A stretch of DNA of 64,000 nucleotides. It comes from Pseudaestuariivita rosea. GTDB taxonomy: Bacteria; Pseudomonadota; Alphaproteobacteria; Rhodobacterales; Rhodobacteraceae. Below the pieces are notes generated by a model that was given only the letters and a program-made list of their open reading frames with translations, ran no database searches and was not told the DNA's origin. The stretch lies in the NCBI RefSeq assembly GCF_017592335.1, contig NZ_JACNMP010000001.1, positions 248,001 through 312,000 of the forward strand. The letters are read 5' to 3'. Positions 1 through 8,080 of this stretch are shown in pieces (within the stretch, counting starts at the first letter, position 1; each line of letters opens with the position of its first letter). Both the position numbers and the translations under genes were made by a program.

Positions 1-24
1 GTCTGGATGGCAATGAACAGCTAA
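1..24 (+). CDS. C-terminal end of an upstream gene, possibly CO dehydrogenase large subunit
   Basis: The first eight codons in frame 1 read VWMAMNS and end in TAA at 22-24. Only the tail is inside the window. The next gene is a CO dehydrogenase/xanthine dehydrogenase FAD subunit 49 bases downstream. In form II cox operons the order is small, large, medium, so the large subunit is the natural candidate. That identification rests on position alone; seven residues cannot identify a family. Confidence 0.35.
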   Translation, partial: VWMAMNS

Positions 25-73
25 GGCAACGGGCCCTGCCCCTTTGGGCGGGGTCTCCAATAGGGAGAGAAAG

Positions 74-865
74 ATGCACAATTTTGACTTTGTGAAACCA
101 GGCACCGTTGCCGATGCCGCAGCTGCACTGCAAGGGGACGAAGCGCAGCCGCTTGGGGGCGGGCAAACGCTGATCCCGACGATGAAGCAGCGGCTGGCAG
201 CGCCTGAAACGCTGGTCAGCCTGATCGGTATCGCGGAAATGCAGGGGGTCTGCAAAACCGATGCGGGCGAACTGTCGATCGGCGGGGCCACGACCCACGC
301 CACGGTCGAGGCCGAGGCAGCAAGCTTGTTCCCCGGTCTGGCCGGTCTGGCGGGCCGCATCGGTGATCCGGCCGTGCGCAATCGCGGCACGATCGGCGGC
401 AGTCTGGCCAATAACGACCCGGCGGCGTGCTATCCTGCGGCGGCCTTGGCCACTGGTGCCACAATCCGGACCGACAAACGCGAAATCGCGGCGGATGACT
501 ATTTTCAGGGGATGTTCACAACGGCCCTTGACGAAGGCGAGATCATCGTCGAGGTCCGCATGCCGATCCCGGAAAAATCGAACTATCAGAAGTTTCTGCA
601 ACCCGCATCCCGGTTTGCGTTGACGGGTGTCTTTGTGGCGAAATATGCCGATGGTGTCAGGGTCGCTGTCACCGGCGCATCGGAAGAAGGCGTGTTTCGC
701 TGGACTGAGGCAGAACAAGCCCTTGGCAGCAACTTCGCCGCCGATGCGATTTCGGGGCTTAGCGTCAGCGCAGACGGCATGATCAACGATCTGCATGGTA
801 CCCCAGAATATCGCGCGCATCTGGTCAAAGTTCTGACAGGCCGCGCTGTAATGGCCGCTGCCTGA
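74..865 (+). CDS. coxM: CO dehydrogenase-type FAD-binding (medium) subunit
   Basis: A 263-residue FAD-binding subunit of the molybdopterin hydroxylase family (CO dehydrogenase, xanthine dehydrogenase). It would pass electrons from the [2Fe-2S] small subunit to the acceptor in a cytoplasmic heterotrimer. Two flavin-binding loops are visible: GGGQT at about 28-32 and TIGGS at about 106-110, both in the usual FAD_binding_5 positions. The ATG at 74 follows a purine-rich ribosome site (agggagagaaag); a TTG further upstream at 44 lies in the spacer after the previous gene and is not needed. It is last in its operon, closed by a terminator at 884-916. Whether the substrate is CO or another small molecule depends on the large subunit active-site loop, which is outside the window. 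Confidence 0.8.
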   Translation: MHNFDFVKPGTVADAAAALQGDEAQPLGGGQTLIPTMKQRLAAPETLVSLIGIAEMQGVCKTDAGELSIGGATTHATVEAEAASLFPGLAGLAGRIGDPAVRNRGTIGGSLANNDPAACYPAAALATGATIRTDKREIAADDYFQGMFTTALDEGEIIVEVRMPIPEKSNYQKFLQPASRFALTGVFVAKYADGVRVAVTGASEEGVFRWTEAEQALGSNFAADAISGLSVSADGMINDLHGTPEYRAHLVKVLTGRAVMAAA

Positions 866-883
866 ATAAGCGCAGGTTAAAAG

Positions 884-920
884 AAAACGCCCGTTGCGAA
901 TTGCTGCGGGCGTTTTGTTT
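884..920 (+). terminator. Intrinsic terminator after coxM
   Basis: Perfect 10-bp inverted repeat AAAACGCCCG (884-893) and CGGGCGTTTT (907-916) with a 13-base loop, followed by GTTTATT. It lies 18 bases after the coxM stop and would end the cox transcript. Confidence 0.85.
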
Positions 921-1044
921 ATTCAGAGGATTGCATACGGTGCGCATGTCTGACCCTGCTGAGATAGTTAAACTAAATTCAGATGTGGAAGATGTTGATT
1001 GCCTAAAATAGCGCGATAGACGAACGAATATAACAATCTAAGCC

Positions 1045-1983
1045 TTACGACCTGCTTTTACGCAATGACCTGATATCATCTGGTGAAGCCTGTTGGGCTT
1101 GTTTCTCAGCCGCCTCTGCCAGATCATGACTGTCTCTTTGATCTACAAAAACCAATGCGGCGGCGGCACAATGCAGGCAGAAAAGCCAGAGGGACGTCAG
1201 AATAAACAACCCGATAACAATCGCTTCTTCAGCGCCAAAGCTGATAAATCTGCTATCTCCTTCCGCCAATTGTTCCAGATTGAATAAGGCACTACGTAAG
1301 GCGTCGCCCTGCCCGATAAAATCTGCAGCGGCCTCTAAAGCATCCGACATGAAGAACGGTGATAACTGGTATATCGCGACCAGGATAAACAACGGCACAA
1401 AACCTGCGCCAAACTTCCATAGGAACGGATAAGAGCGCCCGTACATGCCCGCACCCGCAGACGAGGCCGCCATCGGCACCAGAATTGCGGCACGGATCGC
1501 TGATGCAATCGCAACAAAGATAAATGCCACAGTTGTGAAGGGCAAGGTTTCTTCAAGCCTAAGAAGCTCGGCCCCAGTCAGGGATGCCGCACCTTCAAGA
1601 AACCGAAGCACTTCAGTCGCATCCTGTGGTGACATCAATACGTAACCCCCAAGCACCAGCCCGGACAGAACAACAATTCCAAAGCCTTCTACAAATCCAT
1701 AGCCGATCGCAGGCAAAGACAGATCTGTGTATTTGCCTGTGACTTCTTCACCTTTTGCCCTAAGCCCAAGGCGTATGGCGATCATGACGGGTATCACGTT
1801 GGCCGCCAGAAAAACGGCTAAGGACAGTAAAATTCCAAGCGCCGGGACAAGCCAGCTTAATATAGCCCCAAGTATGAATGCCACGATCATGTAGATTATA
1901 TAAAGTATGACTATGATCGGCAGCAGCAGGATAAGCCGCCAAAGCACAGAAAATGAAAGCGTAAAGCTATTTATCAAAAACAC
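1045..1983 (-). CDS. Multi-spanning membrane protein of unknown function
   Basis: A 312-residue protein I do not recognise. It has about six strongly hydrophobic segments: two or three near the N-terminus, others around residues 100-115, 150-175 and 190-205, and one near 255-280. The C-terminus is short and charged (HDLAEAAEKQAQQ, then RSLRKSRS), so probably cytoplasmic. The start used is GTG at 1983, which lacks a strong ribosome site; another start is possible. It stands alone, downstream of a TerB-like gene on the same strand and separated from it by 168 bases that contain short TTTTAC/GTAAAA repeats. No catalytic motif is visible, so no function is proposed. Confidence 0.55.
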   Translation of the reverse strand: MFLINSFTLSFSVLWRLILLLPIIVILYIIYMIVAFILGAILSWLVPALGILLSLAVFLAANVIPVMIAIRLGLRAKGEEVTGKYTDLSLPAIGYGFVEGFGIVVLSGLVLGGYVLMSPQDATEVLRFLEGAASLTGAELLRLEETLPFTTVAFIFVAIASAIRAAILVPMAASSAGAGMYGRSYPFLWKFGAGFVPLFILVAIYQLSPFFMSDALEAAADFIGQGDALRSALFNLEQLAEGDSRFISFGAEEAIVIGLFILTSLWLFCLHCAAAALVFVDQRDSHDLAEAAEKQAQQASPDDIRSLRKSRS

Positions 1984-2151
1984 GGGTCAAATCCGTTATT
2001 GTTTCTTTAGAAGTTTTACCGGGCTATAACTTTTTACTGCGGGTAAAAGTTGAAATGCTTCACCGGGATTGTAAACAGGCTTATTACAACTGACATCACT
2101 TTGTTAGCCGACTGTGTCTTGCCCAAGCTCAAAAAGATTTACGAAGTTGTG

Positions 2152-2571
2152 CTAGATCGTCATATGCCGCGCCCGTGCGCCCCGTTCAATGGCGGCGGCG
2201 TGCAGGCGGTCGATGCTAAGCTCATAACGGATTTCTTCCAGCATGCGCAGTTCAGGTGCCGCGATCATACCGTCGGCGGCCGCGACATCACAGGCCAGCG
2301 CGTAGGCTGTTTCGAAAAGCCGTTCTGGCAGGTTATTGCGGATCAGTCCGAAGAATGCGTCTAAGCCGTCCTCTTGCTCAAACAAATCAAAAACGGTGTT
2401 TGAGATCGTGTTTAACCGGTCTGAGTCATAGCCGGCGAAAATCGGTAAATGATTCACACTGTTGGTGATTTTTACCAATTCCGAGGTCCGCATATTTTCA
2501 TCCGACGCTGAAACGGCAATCATCACAGCGGCAAGACAATCCTGAGGTGTCATCGAAGTAGCGTCGGTCAC
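2152..2571 (-). CDS. TerB-like (tellurite resistance family) protein
   Basis: A small, mostly helical protein of about 140 residues resembling the TerB/DUF533 domain. Signs are the acidic segment ALACDVAAADGMIAAPELRMLEEI, which follows the usual TerB pattern A-x-ADG-x-(x)-EE, and an earlier half-repeat around ASDENMRTSELVKI. The start chosen is GTG at 2571 because GAAAGGA lies 10 bases upstream; the longer reading frame would run into the divergent lysK leader. TerB domains bind divalent metal and are found in stress proteins and as stand-alone proteins of unknown role; adjacency to lysK gives no clear hint. Tellurite resistance itself is not implied, since no other ter genes are here. Confidence 0.65.
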   Translation of the reverse strand: MTDATSMTPQDCLAAVMIAVSASDENMRTSELVKITNSVNHLPIFAGYDSDRLNTISNTVFDLFEQEDGLDAFFGLIRNNLPERLFETAYALACDVAAADGMIAAPELRMLEEIRYELSIDRLHAAAIERGARARHMTI

Positions 2572-2677
2572 GGGAAATATCCTTTCATTGTCATTGCCCT
2601 GTTTATTGACGTCGCTCGCCCGCGGCAATAGGACAGGGGCGTTTATGCTGCGATGCAAAATCCTGTTGGAGAATTCG

Positions 2678-4321
2678 ATGTCTGATCTGCGCGATAGTGC
2701 AATGCGTTCCAAAGCCTGGCCCTTTGAAGAGGCGCGCCGGGTCTTGAAACGTTACGAAAAAGCCGCGCCAGAAAAAGGCTATGTGCTATTCCAGACCGGA
2801 TACGGCCCCAGTGGCCTGCCCCACATCGGTACTTTTGGAGAGGTCGCGCGCACGACCATGGTGCGTCGTGCGTTTGAGCTGATCAGCGATATTCCGACCC
2901 GGTTGATCTGTTTTTCCGACGATATGGACGGCCTGCGCAAGGTGCCCAGCAATGTTCCCAATCAGGAAGAGATGGCGCAGGATTTGAATCTGCCGTTGAC
3001 AAAGGTACGTGATCCTTTTGGCACGCATGAAGGATTTGCCCAGCATAACAATGCGCGCCTTTGTGCCTTTCTGGACGAATACGGGTTTGAGTACGACTTC
3101 GCCTCGGCTACTGAATATTATACGTCTGGCCGTTTCGACGAAATGCTGCTGATCGCGCTGGAACGCTTTGATAAAATTCAGGACATCATGCTGCCGACAC
3201 TGGGCGAAGAGCGTCGCGCAACCTATTCCTGCTTTCTGCCCGTTAGTCCGAAAACCGGTCATGTGCTGCAAGTGCCCACGCTGGAACGCAATGTGGCCAA
3301 AGGCACGATTGTTTACGAAGAACCCGACGGCGAACGCATCGAAATCCCTGTGACGGGTGGCCATGTGAAAATGCAGTGGAAAGCCGATTGGGCGATGCGC
3401 TGGGCCGCCTTGGGTGTGGATTACGAAATGTCGGGCAAGGATCTGATCGACAGCGTCACGCAATCTTCCAAAATCTGCCGTGTGCTGGGGCAACGGCCAC
3501 CTGAAAGCCTGTCGTATGAGCTGTTTAATGATGAGCAGGGCCAGAAAATCTCAAAATCTAAGGGCAACGGCCTGTCGATGGAGGAATGGCTGACCTATGC
3601 CGCGCCCGAAAGCCTGCAATATTTCATGTATCAAAAGCCAAAGACGGCCAAACGGTTGTATTTCGACGTGATCCCCAAAGCGGTGGATGAATATCACCAG
3701 CAGTTGCGCGCCTATCCCGATCAGGATGCCGATAAGAAACTTGCCAATCCGGTCTTTCACATCCACGGCCATAATGTACCGACGTCTGATATGGTCATAC
3801 CGTTTTCGATGCTGCTGAATCTGGCCAGTGCCTCAAGCGCCGAAGATAAGGGCACCATGTGGGGCTTTATTGGAAAATATGCGCCTGATGCGTCGCCCGA
3901 AACGCACCCCGGTCTGGATGCGGCGGCAGGATATGCTGTGCGCTATTTCAATGATTTTGTGAAACCGGCCAAAGTATTCCGCGCGCCAACCGATCAGGAA
4001 CAGGCGGCCTTACAGGATTTGGCGAATGCCCTGAAAGATCAGGATATAGCACTGAAAGCCATCGCGCAGAAAAATGCAGCCATGGGCAATGACGACCCGC
4101 TGCCCGAAGCGGATTACAGCGACGAAGATTTTCTGCAGTCCATCGTCTTTGCCGTCGGCAAGAACCACGGGTTTGAGCCATTGCGTGACTGGTTCAAGGC
4201 TATTTATGAAGTTCTTCTGGGTGCTAGTCAGGGGCCGCGTTTTGGCGGTTTCATCGCGCTGTACGGTGTCGACGAAACTGTTGTTTTGATCGAAAAAGGG
4301 CTGGCGGGTGAACTTGGTTAA
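2678..4321 (+). CDS. lysK: Lysyl-tRNA synthetase, class I
   Basis: Charges tRNA-Lys with lysine in the cytoplasm. At 547 residues this is the archaeal-style class I enzyme, not the class II LysRS of most bacteria. The Rossmann signature reads PHIGT at 48-52 and the KMSKS-type loop reads KISKSKGN at about 289-296. The ATG at 2678 follows GTTGGAGAATTC; the longer reading frame to 2588 overlaps the divergent TerB promoter and has no ribosome site. Class I LysRS is standard in alphaproteobacteria. The 3' end faces the AsnC-type regulator with only 12 bases between the two stop codons. Confidence 0.93.
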   Translation: MSDLRDSAMRSKAWPFEEARRVLKRYEKAAPEKGYVLFQTGYGPSGLPHIGTFGEVARTTMVRRAFELISDIPTRLICFSDDMDGLRKVPSNVPNQEEMAQDLNLPLTKVRDPFGTHEGFAQHNNARLCAFLDEYGFEYDFASATEYYTSGRFDEMLLIALERFDKIQDIMLPTLGEERRATYSCFLPVSPKTGHVLQVPTLERNVAKGTIVYEEPDGERIEIPVTGGHVKMQWKADWAMRWAALGVDYEMSGKDLIDSVTQSSKICRVLGQRPPESLSYELFNDEQGQKISKSKGNGLSMEEWLTYAAPESLQYFMYQKPKTAKRLYFDVIPKAVDEYHQQLRAYPDQDADKKLANPVFHIHGHNVPTSDMVIPFSMLLNLASASSAEDKGTMWGFIGKYAPDASPETHPGLDAAAGYAVRYFNDFVKPAKVFRAPTDQEQAALQDLANALKDQDIALKAIAQKNAAMGNDDPLPEADYSDEDFLQSIVFAVGKNHGFEPLRDWFKAIYEVLLGASQGPRFGGFIALYGVDETVVLIEKGLAGELG

Positions 4322-4333
4322 GGGCGTGGCCCC

Positions 4334-4750
4334 CTAATATTCCCGCGCCAGCAAAAGCGATGTTTCGCTGTTGGACACGCCTGGAATATCGCGCACGTTA
4401 CGCAGGGTCTGGTCAAATTCACCCAGTGTCTGTGTCTGAATCTGAGCAACAAGATCCCAGGCGCCGCTTGTCGTATGCAGCGCTATAATTTGCGGTAACT
4501 GTCTAAGCTTTGACAAAACTGAACGCGCCATGCTGCCCTGTAACTCGATCATCATGACAGCGCGGATTGCATCATCGGGCGCATCTGTAAGCTCAACCGT
4601 GAACCGACGGATGACGTTATTTTCGATCAGCCGCGCCATTCGCATCTGAACAGTGGCCCTTGAAACGTTTAAACGTCCGGCAAGGGTCGTTACCGATGCG
4701 CGCGCATCTTCTTTCAAAAGACGAATAAGGGCCTGATCCAACTGATCCAT
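4334..4750 (-). CDS. AsnC/Lrp-family transcriptional regulator
   Basis: A 138-residue feast/famine regulator. The N-terminal winged helix-turn-helix is at about 1-60 (LLKEDARASVTTLAGRLNVS), followed by the RAM ligand-binding domain, with the family's GAWD-type motif (TSGAWDLVAQIQT) around 105-117. It is divergent from the arginase-ornithine cyclodeaminase operon. The 120-base spacer is strikingly AT-rich, as Lrp-type binding regions are. The natural inference is that it senses arginine, ornithine or proline and controls that operon and itself. Start is ATG 4750; a GTG one codon upstream is equally possible. Confidence 0.85.
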   Translation of the reverse strand: MDQLDQALIRLLKEDARASVTTLAGRLNVSRATVQMRMARLIENNVIRRFTVELTDAPDDAIRAVMMIELQGSMARSVLSKLRQLPQIIALHTTSGAWDLVAQIQTQTLGEFDQTLRNVRDIPGVSNSETSLLLAREY

Positions 4751-4873
4751 CACATTATCATATTGTTGATCTATTTTAGCAGTATGTCAGAAAAATTCCG
4801 AAAATATAGCAAATTAAAACTCAAAAACAGCGAATTGGCATGGCAATACTCAAGTAAATGGGAAAGGCTGATT
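4751..4873. promoter_or_regulatory. AT-rich divergent control region, lrp-type regulator / arginase
   Basis: This 123-base spacer is far richer in A and T than its surroundings, with A/T tracts such as aaaaatt, aaaatatag and aaattaaaac. It must hold the promoters for both the regulator and the arginase operon. Intrinsically bent, AT-rich DNA is the usual target of Lrp/AsnC octamers. No single unmistakable operator stands out. Confidence 0.55.
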
Positions 4874-5806
4874 ATGGCAGGCAAAACATGCAAAATCTTA
4901 GGGGCGCCCGTTCAGGCGGGAACTGATGTTGATGGGTGCCTAATGGGCCCCGATGCGTTCCGAACAGCCGGTCTGAAAGTGGCATTACAGGCCCTTGGCC
5001 ATGATGTCAGTGACCTAGGCAACGTGACGCCAACAGCAGTCAATGCGGCTATGCATCATAATCCGAAGGTCCATGGCTTATCTGATATTGCGGCATGGAT
5101 TGAGGCCTTGCAAAAGATCGCTTATCAGACGGCCCAGAACTGTGATGTGCCGATCTTTTTGGGTGGTGATCACAGTATCTCGGCCGGAACTGTGCCGGGC
5201 ATCGCCCGCTATTCAAATGATCTGGATCGGCCGCAATTTGTATTCTGGATGGATGCGCACCCCGATCTGCATACGCTGGATACGACGGCCAGCGGCAATT
5301 TGCATGGGACACCCGTTGCCTATTTTTCGGGTGAGGATGGATTCGATGACTTTTATCCGCCTTTGCTTGCGACGGTTCCGCCCGAAAATATCTTTATGTT
5401 GGGGCTGCGGTCGGTCGACCCCGCAGAACATGACCGCATTCTGAATGGCTCGATTCAGGTTCATGATATGCGTGAGGTCGATGAGCAAGGCGTTCAGGCG
5501 CCGCTTGAGGCTTTCCTTAAGCGCGTCGCGGATGCAGGTGGCGCCTTGCACGTCAGTTTCGACGTGGATGTACTGGACCCAGGCATTGCACCGGGTGTGG
5601 GCACCGCTGTCCCCGGCGGTCTGACCTATCGCGAGGCACATCATATCATGGAAATTCTTTGCGACAGCGGCCTGGTCACGTCGATTGATCTGGTCGAACT
5701 GAATCCGTTTCTGGACGACCGCGGGAAAACAGCGACCCTGATGGTCGACCTTTGCGCCAGCCTGATGGGACGCAAGGTCTTTGACAGATCACGAGGTGAC
5801 AGATGA
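4874..5806 (+). CDS. rocF: Arginase
   Basis: Hydrolyses L-arginine to ornithine and urea with a binuclear manganese centre. The 310-residue length is normal. The metal-binding motifs are all present: GGDHSIS at about 96-103, DAHPDLH at about 126-132 and SFDVDVLDPG at about 228-237. The ATG at 4874 has GGGAAAGG upstream; the reading frame extends back to 4763 but only through the AT-rich spacer. Its stop overlaps the start of ornithine cyclodeaminase (ATGA at 5803-5806), so the two are translationally coupled and form an arginine-to-proline route. Agmatinases share the fold, but the neighbour favours arginase. Confidence 0.92.
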   Translation: MAGKTCKILGAPVQAGTDVDGCLMGPDAFRTAGLKVALQALGHDVSDLGNVTPTAVNAAMHHNPKVHGLSDIAAWIEALQKIAYQTAQNCDVPIFLGGDHSISAGTVPGIARYSNDLDRPQFVFWMDAHPDLHTLDTTASGNLHGTPVAYFSGEDGFDDFYPPLLATVPPENIFMLGLRSVDPAEHDRILNGSIQVHDMREVDEQGVQAPLEAFLKRVADAGGALHVSFDVDVLDPGIAPGVGTAVPGGLTYREAHHIMEILCDSGLVTSIDLVELNPFLDDRGKTATLMVDLCASLMGRKVFDRSRGDR

Positions 5807-6873
5807 CCCAGCCCAAACTTCCCCCCGCGCCGTCGGACCTGGCGATGGTTCCATTCGTCAGCGTCGAAAACATGATGAAAATCGTCAACCATATTGGTCC
5901 GGCCCGCATGATGGCCGAGATCGCCGAGTATATCGAAAGCGATTTCAAACGATGGGAAGAGTTCGACAAAACCCCCCGCGTGGCTGCGCATTCAACCGAA
6001 GGCGTGATCGAGTTGATGCCAACATCCGACGGTGAAACCTATGGTTTCAAATACGTCAACGGTCACCCGGCAAATATGGCGCGCGGGTTTCAGACGGTGA
6101 CGGCCTTTGGTGTGTTGGCCCGCGTTGATAACGGTTATCCGATCCTGTTGTCGGAAATGACCATTCTGACAGCCTTGCGTACGGCTGCAACATCAGCTGT
6201 GGCCGCGAAATATCTGGCACCCAAGGGGGCCAAAACGATGGCGATGATCGGTAACGGGGCACAGTGCGAATTTCAGGCGCTGGCCTTTCGCGAGGTTCTG
6301 GGGATTGAGGGCGTCCGTCTTTATGACCTTGACCCGGCGGCCACCGACAAAGCTGCGCACAATTTGCAGGGCAGTGGTCTGAATATCGTCAAATGCACTT
6401 CGCCCGAAGATGCTGTGACAAGCGCCGAAATCATCACGACATGCACCGCTGACAAACAATATGCGACGATCCTGACCGACAATATGGTCGGGGCCGGTCA
6501 GCACATCAACGCCATTGGTGGCGACTGCCCCGGCAAAACCGAGTTGCATCGTGATGTGCTTTTACGGTCGGATATATTTGTCGAATTTCCGCCGCAAACC
6601 CGGATCGAAGGCGAAATTCAGCAGCTTGATCCCGATCACCCGGTGACTGAGCTGTGGCGCGTCATCGCGGGCCAGCAGGACGGCCGGACATCAGATCGTC
6701 AGATCACCCTGTTTGACAGTGTGGGCTTCGCGACCGAGGATTTTTCAGCGCTGCGCTATGTCTATGATCAGCTGCAAAAGACCGGCCATTATATCGATCT
6801 GGATATGCTGGCCGATCCGGATGATCCGCGCGATCTGTTTGGCATGGTACGCCGCGCGAATCCAAAGCCTTGA
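5803..6873 (+). CDS. ocd: Ornithine cyclodeaminase
   Basis: Converts ornithine to proline and ammonia using bound NAD. The 356-residue protein has the mu-crystallin/OCD family NAD loop IGNGAQCEF at about 148-156 and the GGDCPGKTEL segment at about 243-252, which carries the catalytic aspartate. It starts within the arginase stop codon (ATGA), so arginine would be taken to proline without free ornithine building up. It ends 7 bases from the convergent alkB stop, with no obvious terminator. Confidence 0.92.
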   Translation: MTQPKLPPAPSDLAMVPFVSVENMMKIVNHIGPARMMAEIAEYIESDFKRWEEFDKTPRVAAHSTEGVIELMPTSDGETYGFKYVNGHPANMARGFQTVTAFGVLARVDNGYPILLSEMTILTALRTAATSAVAAKYLAPKGAKTMAMIGNGAQCEFQALAFREVLGIEGVRLYDLDPAATDKAAHNLQGSGLNIVKCTSPEDAVTSAEIITTCTADKQYATILTDNMVGAGQHINAIGGDCPGKTELHRDVLLRSDIFVEFPPQTRIEGEIQQLDPDHPVTELWRVIAGQQDGRTSDRQITLFDSVGFATEDFSALRYVYDQLQKTGHYIDLDMLADPDDPRDLFGMVRRANPKP

Positions 6874-6880
6874 TTGCCCT

Positions 6881-8014
6881 CTACCGCGGCATCGGATTGG
6901 TGCCGTATTTGTAGGGCTTCCAATTTGTGATCTCGGGGTAGTACATTGCCCGCCACTGCTTGACCCGCGGGTTCATCCGCCTGCGCCACAGCGGCGGGAC
7001 CATCGCCATCAGCGTCATCAGCGGATAGCCATAGGGCAATTGCGGTGCGTCAGCCTCGGTATAGGTTTGCAGCAGGGGATATCGGCGGTCAGGTTTATAG
7101 TGGTGATCGGAATGGCGTTGCAGATTGATCAAAAGCCAGTTCGACACTTTCTGCGACGCGTTCCAGCTATGCCGCGGCAGGACATGTTCGTATTTACCGT
7201 CGCCCTTATGCTTGCGCGTCAGCCCGTAATGTTCGACGTAATTCACCAGTTCCAACTGCCAGATTGCAGTAAAGGCCTGGATCAAAAACAGGCCAAGCCC
7301 GGCCCATCCGCCGATGATAATGGCCAACACAGCAAAACCGCCCTGCAGCGCCCAATACCGCCAGAACGGGTTGGACCGGTGATGCCAGGGCAGACCTTTG
7401 CGCGCCAGCATGTTCTTTTCAGCCGCGAATGCCGAAACAAAACACTGGCGCAGGACACGCGGGAAAAAGCGGTAAAAGCCTTCGTTATAGCGGGCCGTCA
7501 CCGGGTCTTTGGGTGTGCCGACATAGCGATGATGCACCAGCAGATGTTCGGAACGGAAGTGCGAATAAAGCACCATCGCCAGCAACAGGTCTGCCAGCCA
7601 GCGTTCCAGCTTGCTTTTCTGATGCATCAGTTCGTGGCTGTAGTTGATCCCGACGGTTCCTGTGATCACGCCAACGCCGAAAAACAGCCCGATCAATTCC
7701 AACGCGGACAAGTGATCGGTCAACGAAACGTATAGCAGAATGCCGAAAACGGTGCTGAACTGAACCGGAAACCAGATCAGTGTGACCAGTCGATACCAGA
7801 ACAACTGATCGTCGTTGATCTCAAGATCGGCGTTTTCTTCATTCAATCCGGCAAAAGCATCGATGATCGAAAACAGATACCAGGTCGTCAGCGGCAGCAG
7901 TAAAACCAGCCAGCCGCCATAGATCGCGCCGACCCAGGCCAATGGCACCAAGGCCAGTGACAGCCAGAATGGCAATGCAGATTGCAATCGGGCGGCTTGT
8001 GCGGCTGTAATCAT
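6881..8014 (-). CDS. alkB: Membrane alkane hydroxylase (AlkB-type di-iron monooxygenase)
   Basis: A 377-residue integral membrane non-haem di-iron enzyme that hydroxylates medium-chain alkanes at the terminal carbon. All histidine boxes are present: HELMH at 127-131, EHLLVHH at 156-162 and LQRHSDHH at 298-305, plus the AlkB-specific NYVEHYGL at 258-265. The start is ATG 8014, preceded by GGGGAGGATCACG. There is no fused or adjacent rubredoxin or rubredoxin reductase, so the electron donors must be encoded elsewhere. It lies 66 bases downstream of mutY on the same strand and could share its transcript. Related hydroxylases of this fold act on other substrates; the NYxEHYGL box favours alkanes or similar terminal methyl groups. 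Confidence 0.88.
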   Translation of the reverse strand: MITAAQAARLQSALPFWLSLALVPLAWVGAIYGGWLVLLLPLTTWYLFSIIDAFAGLNEENADLEINDDQLFWYRLVTLIWFPVQFSTVFGILLYVSLTDHLSALELIGLFFGVGVITGTVGINYSHELMHQKSKLERWLADLLLAMVLYSHFRSEHLLVHHRYVGTPKDPVTARYNEGFYRFFPRVLRQCFVSAFAAEKNMLARKGLPWHHRSNPFWRYWALQGGFAVLAIIIGGWAGLGLFLIQAFTAIWQLELVNYVEHYGLTRKHKGDGKYEHVLPRHSWNASQKVSNWLLINLQRHSDHHYKPDRRYPLLQTYTEADAPQLPYGYPLMTLMAMVPPLWRRRMNPRVKQWRAMYYPEITNWKPYKYGTNPMPR

Positions 8015-8080
8015 CGTGATCCTCCCCAAGATGATGATCATAGGTATGTTAGGAAAAGATTACCATTTCATTCAAGTCTG

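Noticed and set aside
2014-2048. TTTTACC/GGTAAAA repeat between the membrane gene and the TerB-like gene
   Set aside because: Several weak alternative pairings and no T run on the transcribed strand; too little support for a terminator or operator.
2152-2571. Tellurite resistance operon
   Set aside because: Only a TerB-type domain is present; terA, terC, terD and terE are absent.
2786-3493. Open frame of 235 codons on the minus strand
   Set aside because: Antisense to lysK; composition follows from the codon pattern of the real gene.
4763-4873. Longer arginase start
   Set aside because: The extension crosses the AT-rich divergent control region, has no family similarity and no ribosome site.
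6713-7735. Long open frame on the plus strand (340 codons)
   Set aside because: It runs antisense through alkB, whose histidine boxes are intact; the antisense protein is low-complexity and has no family pattern.
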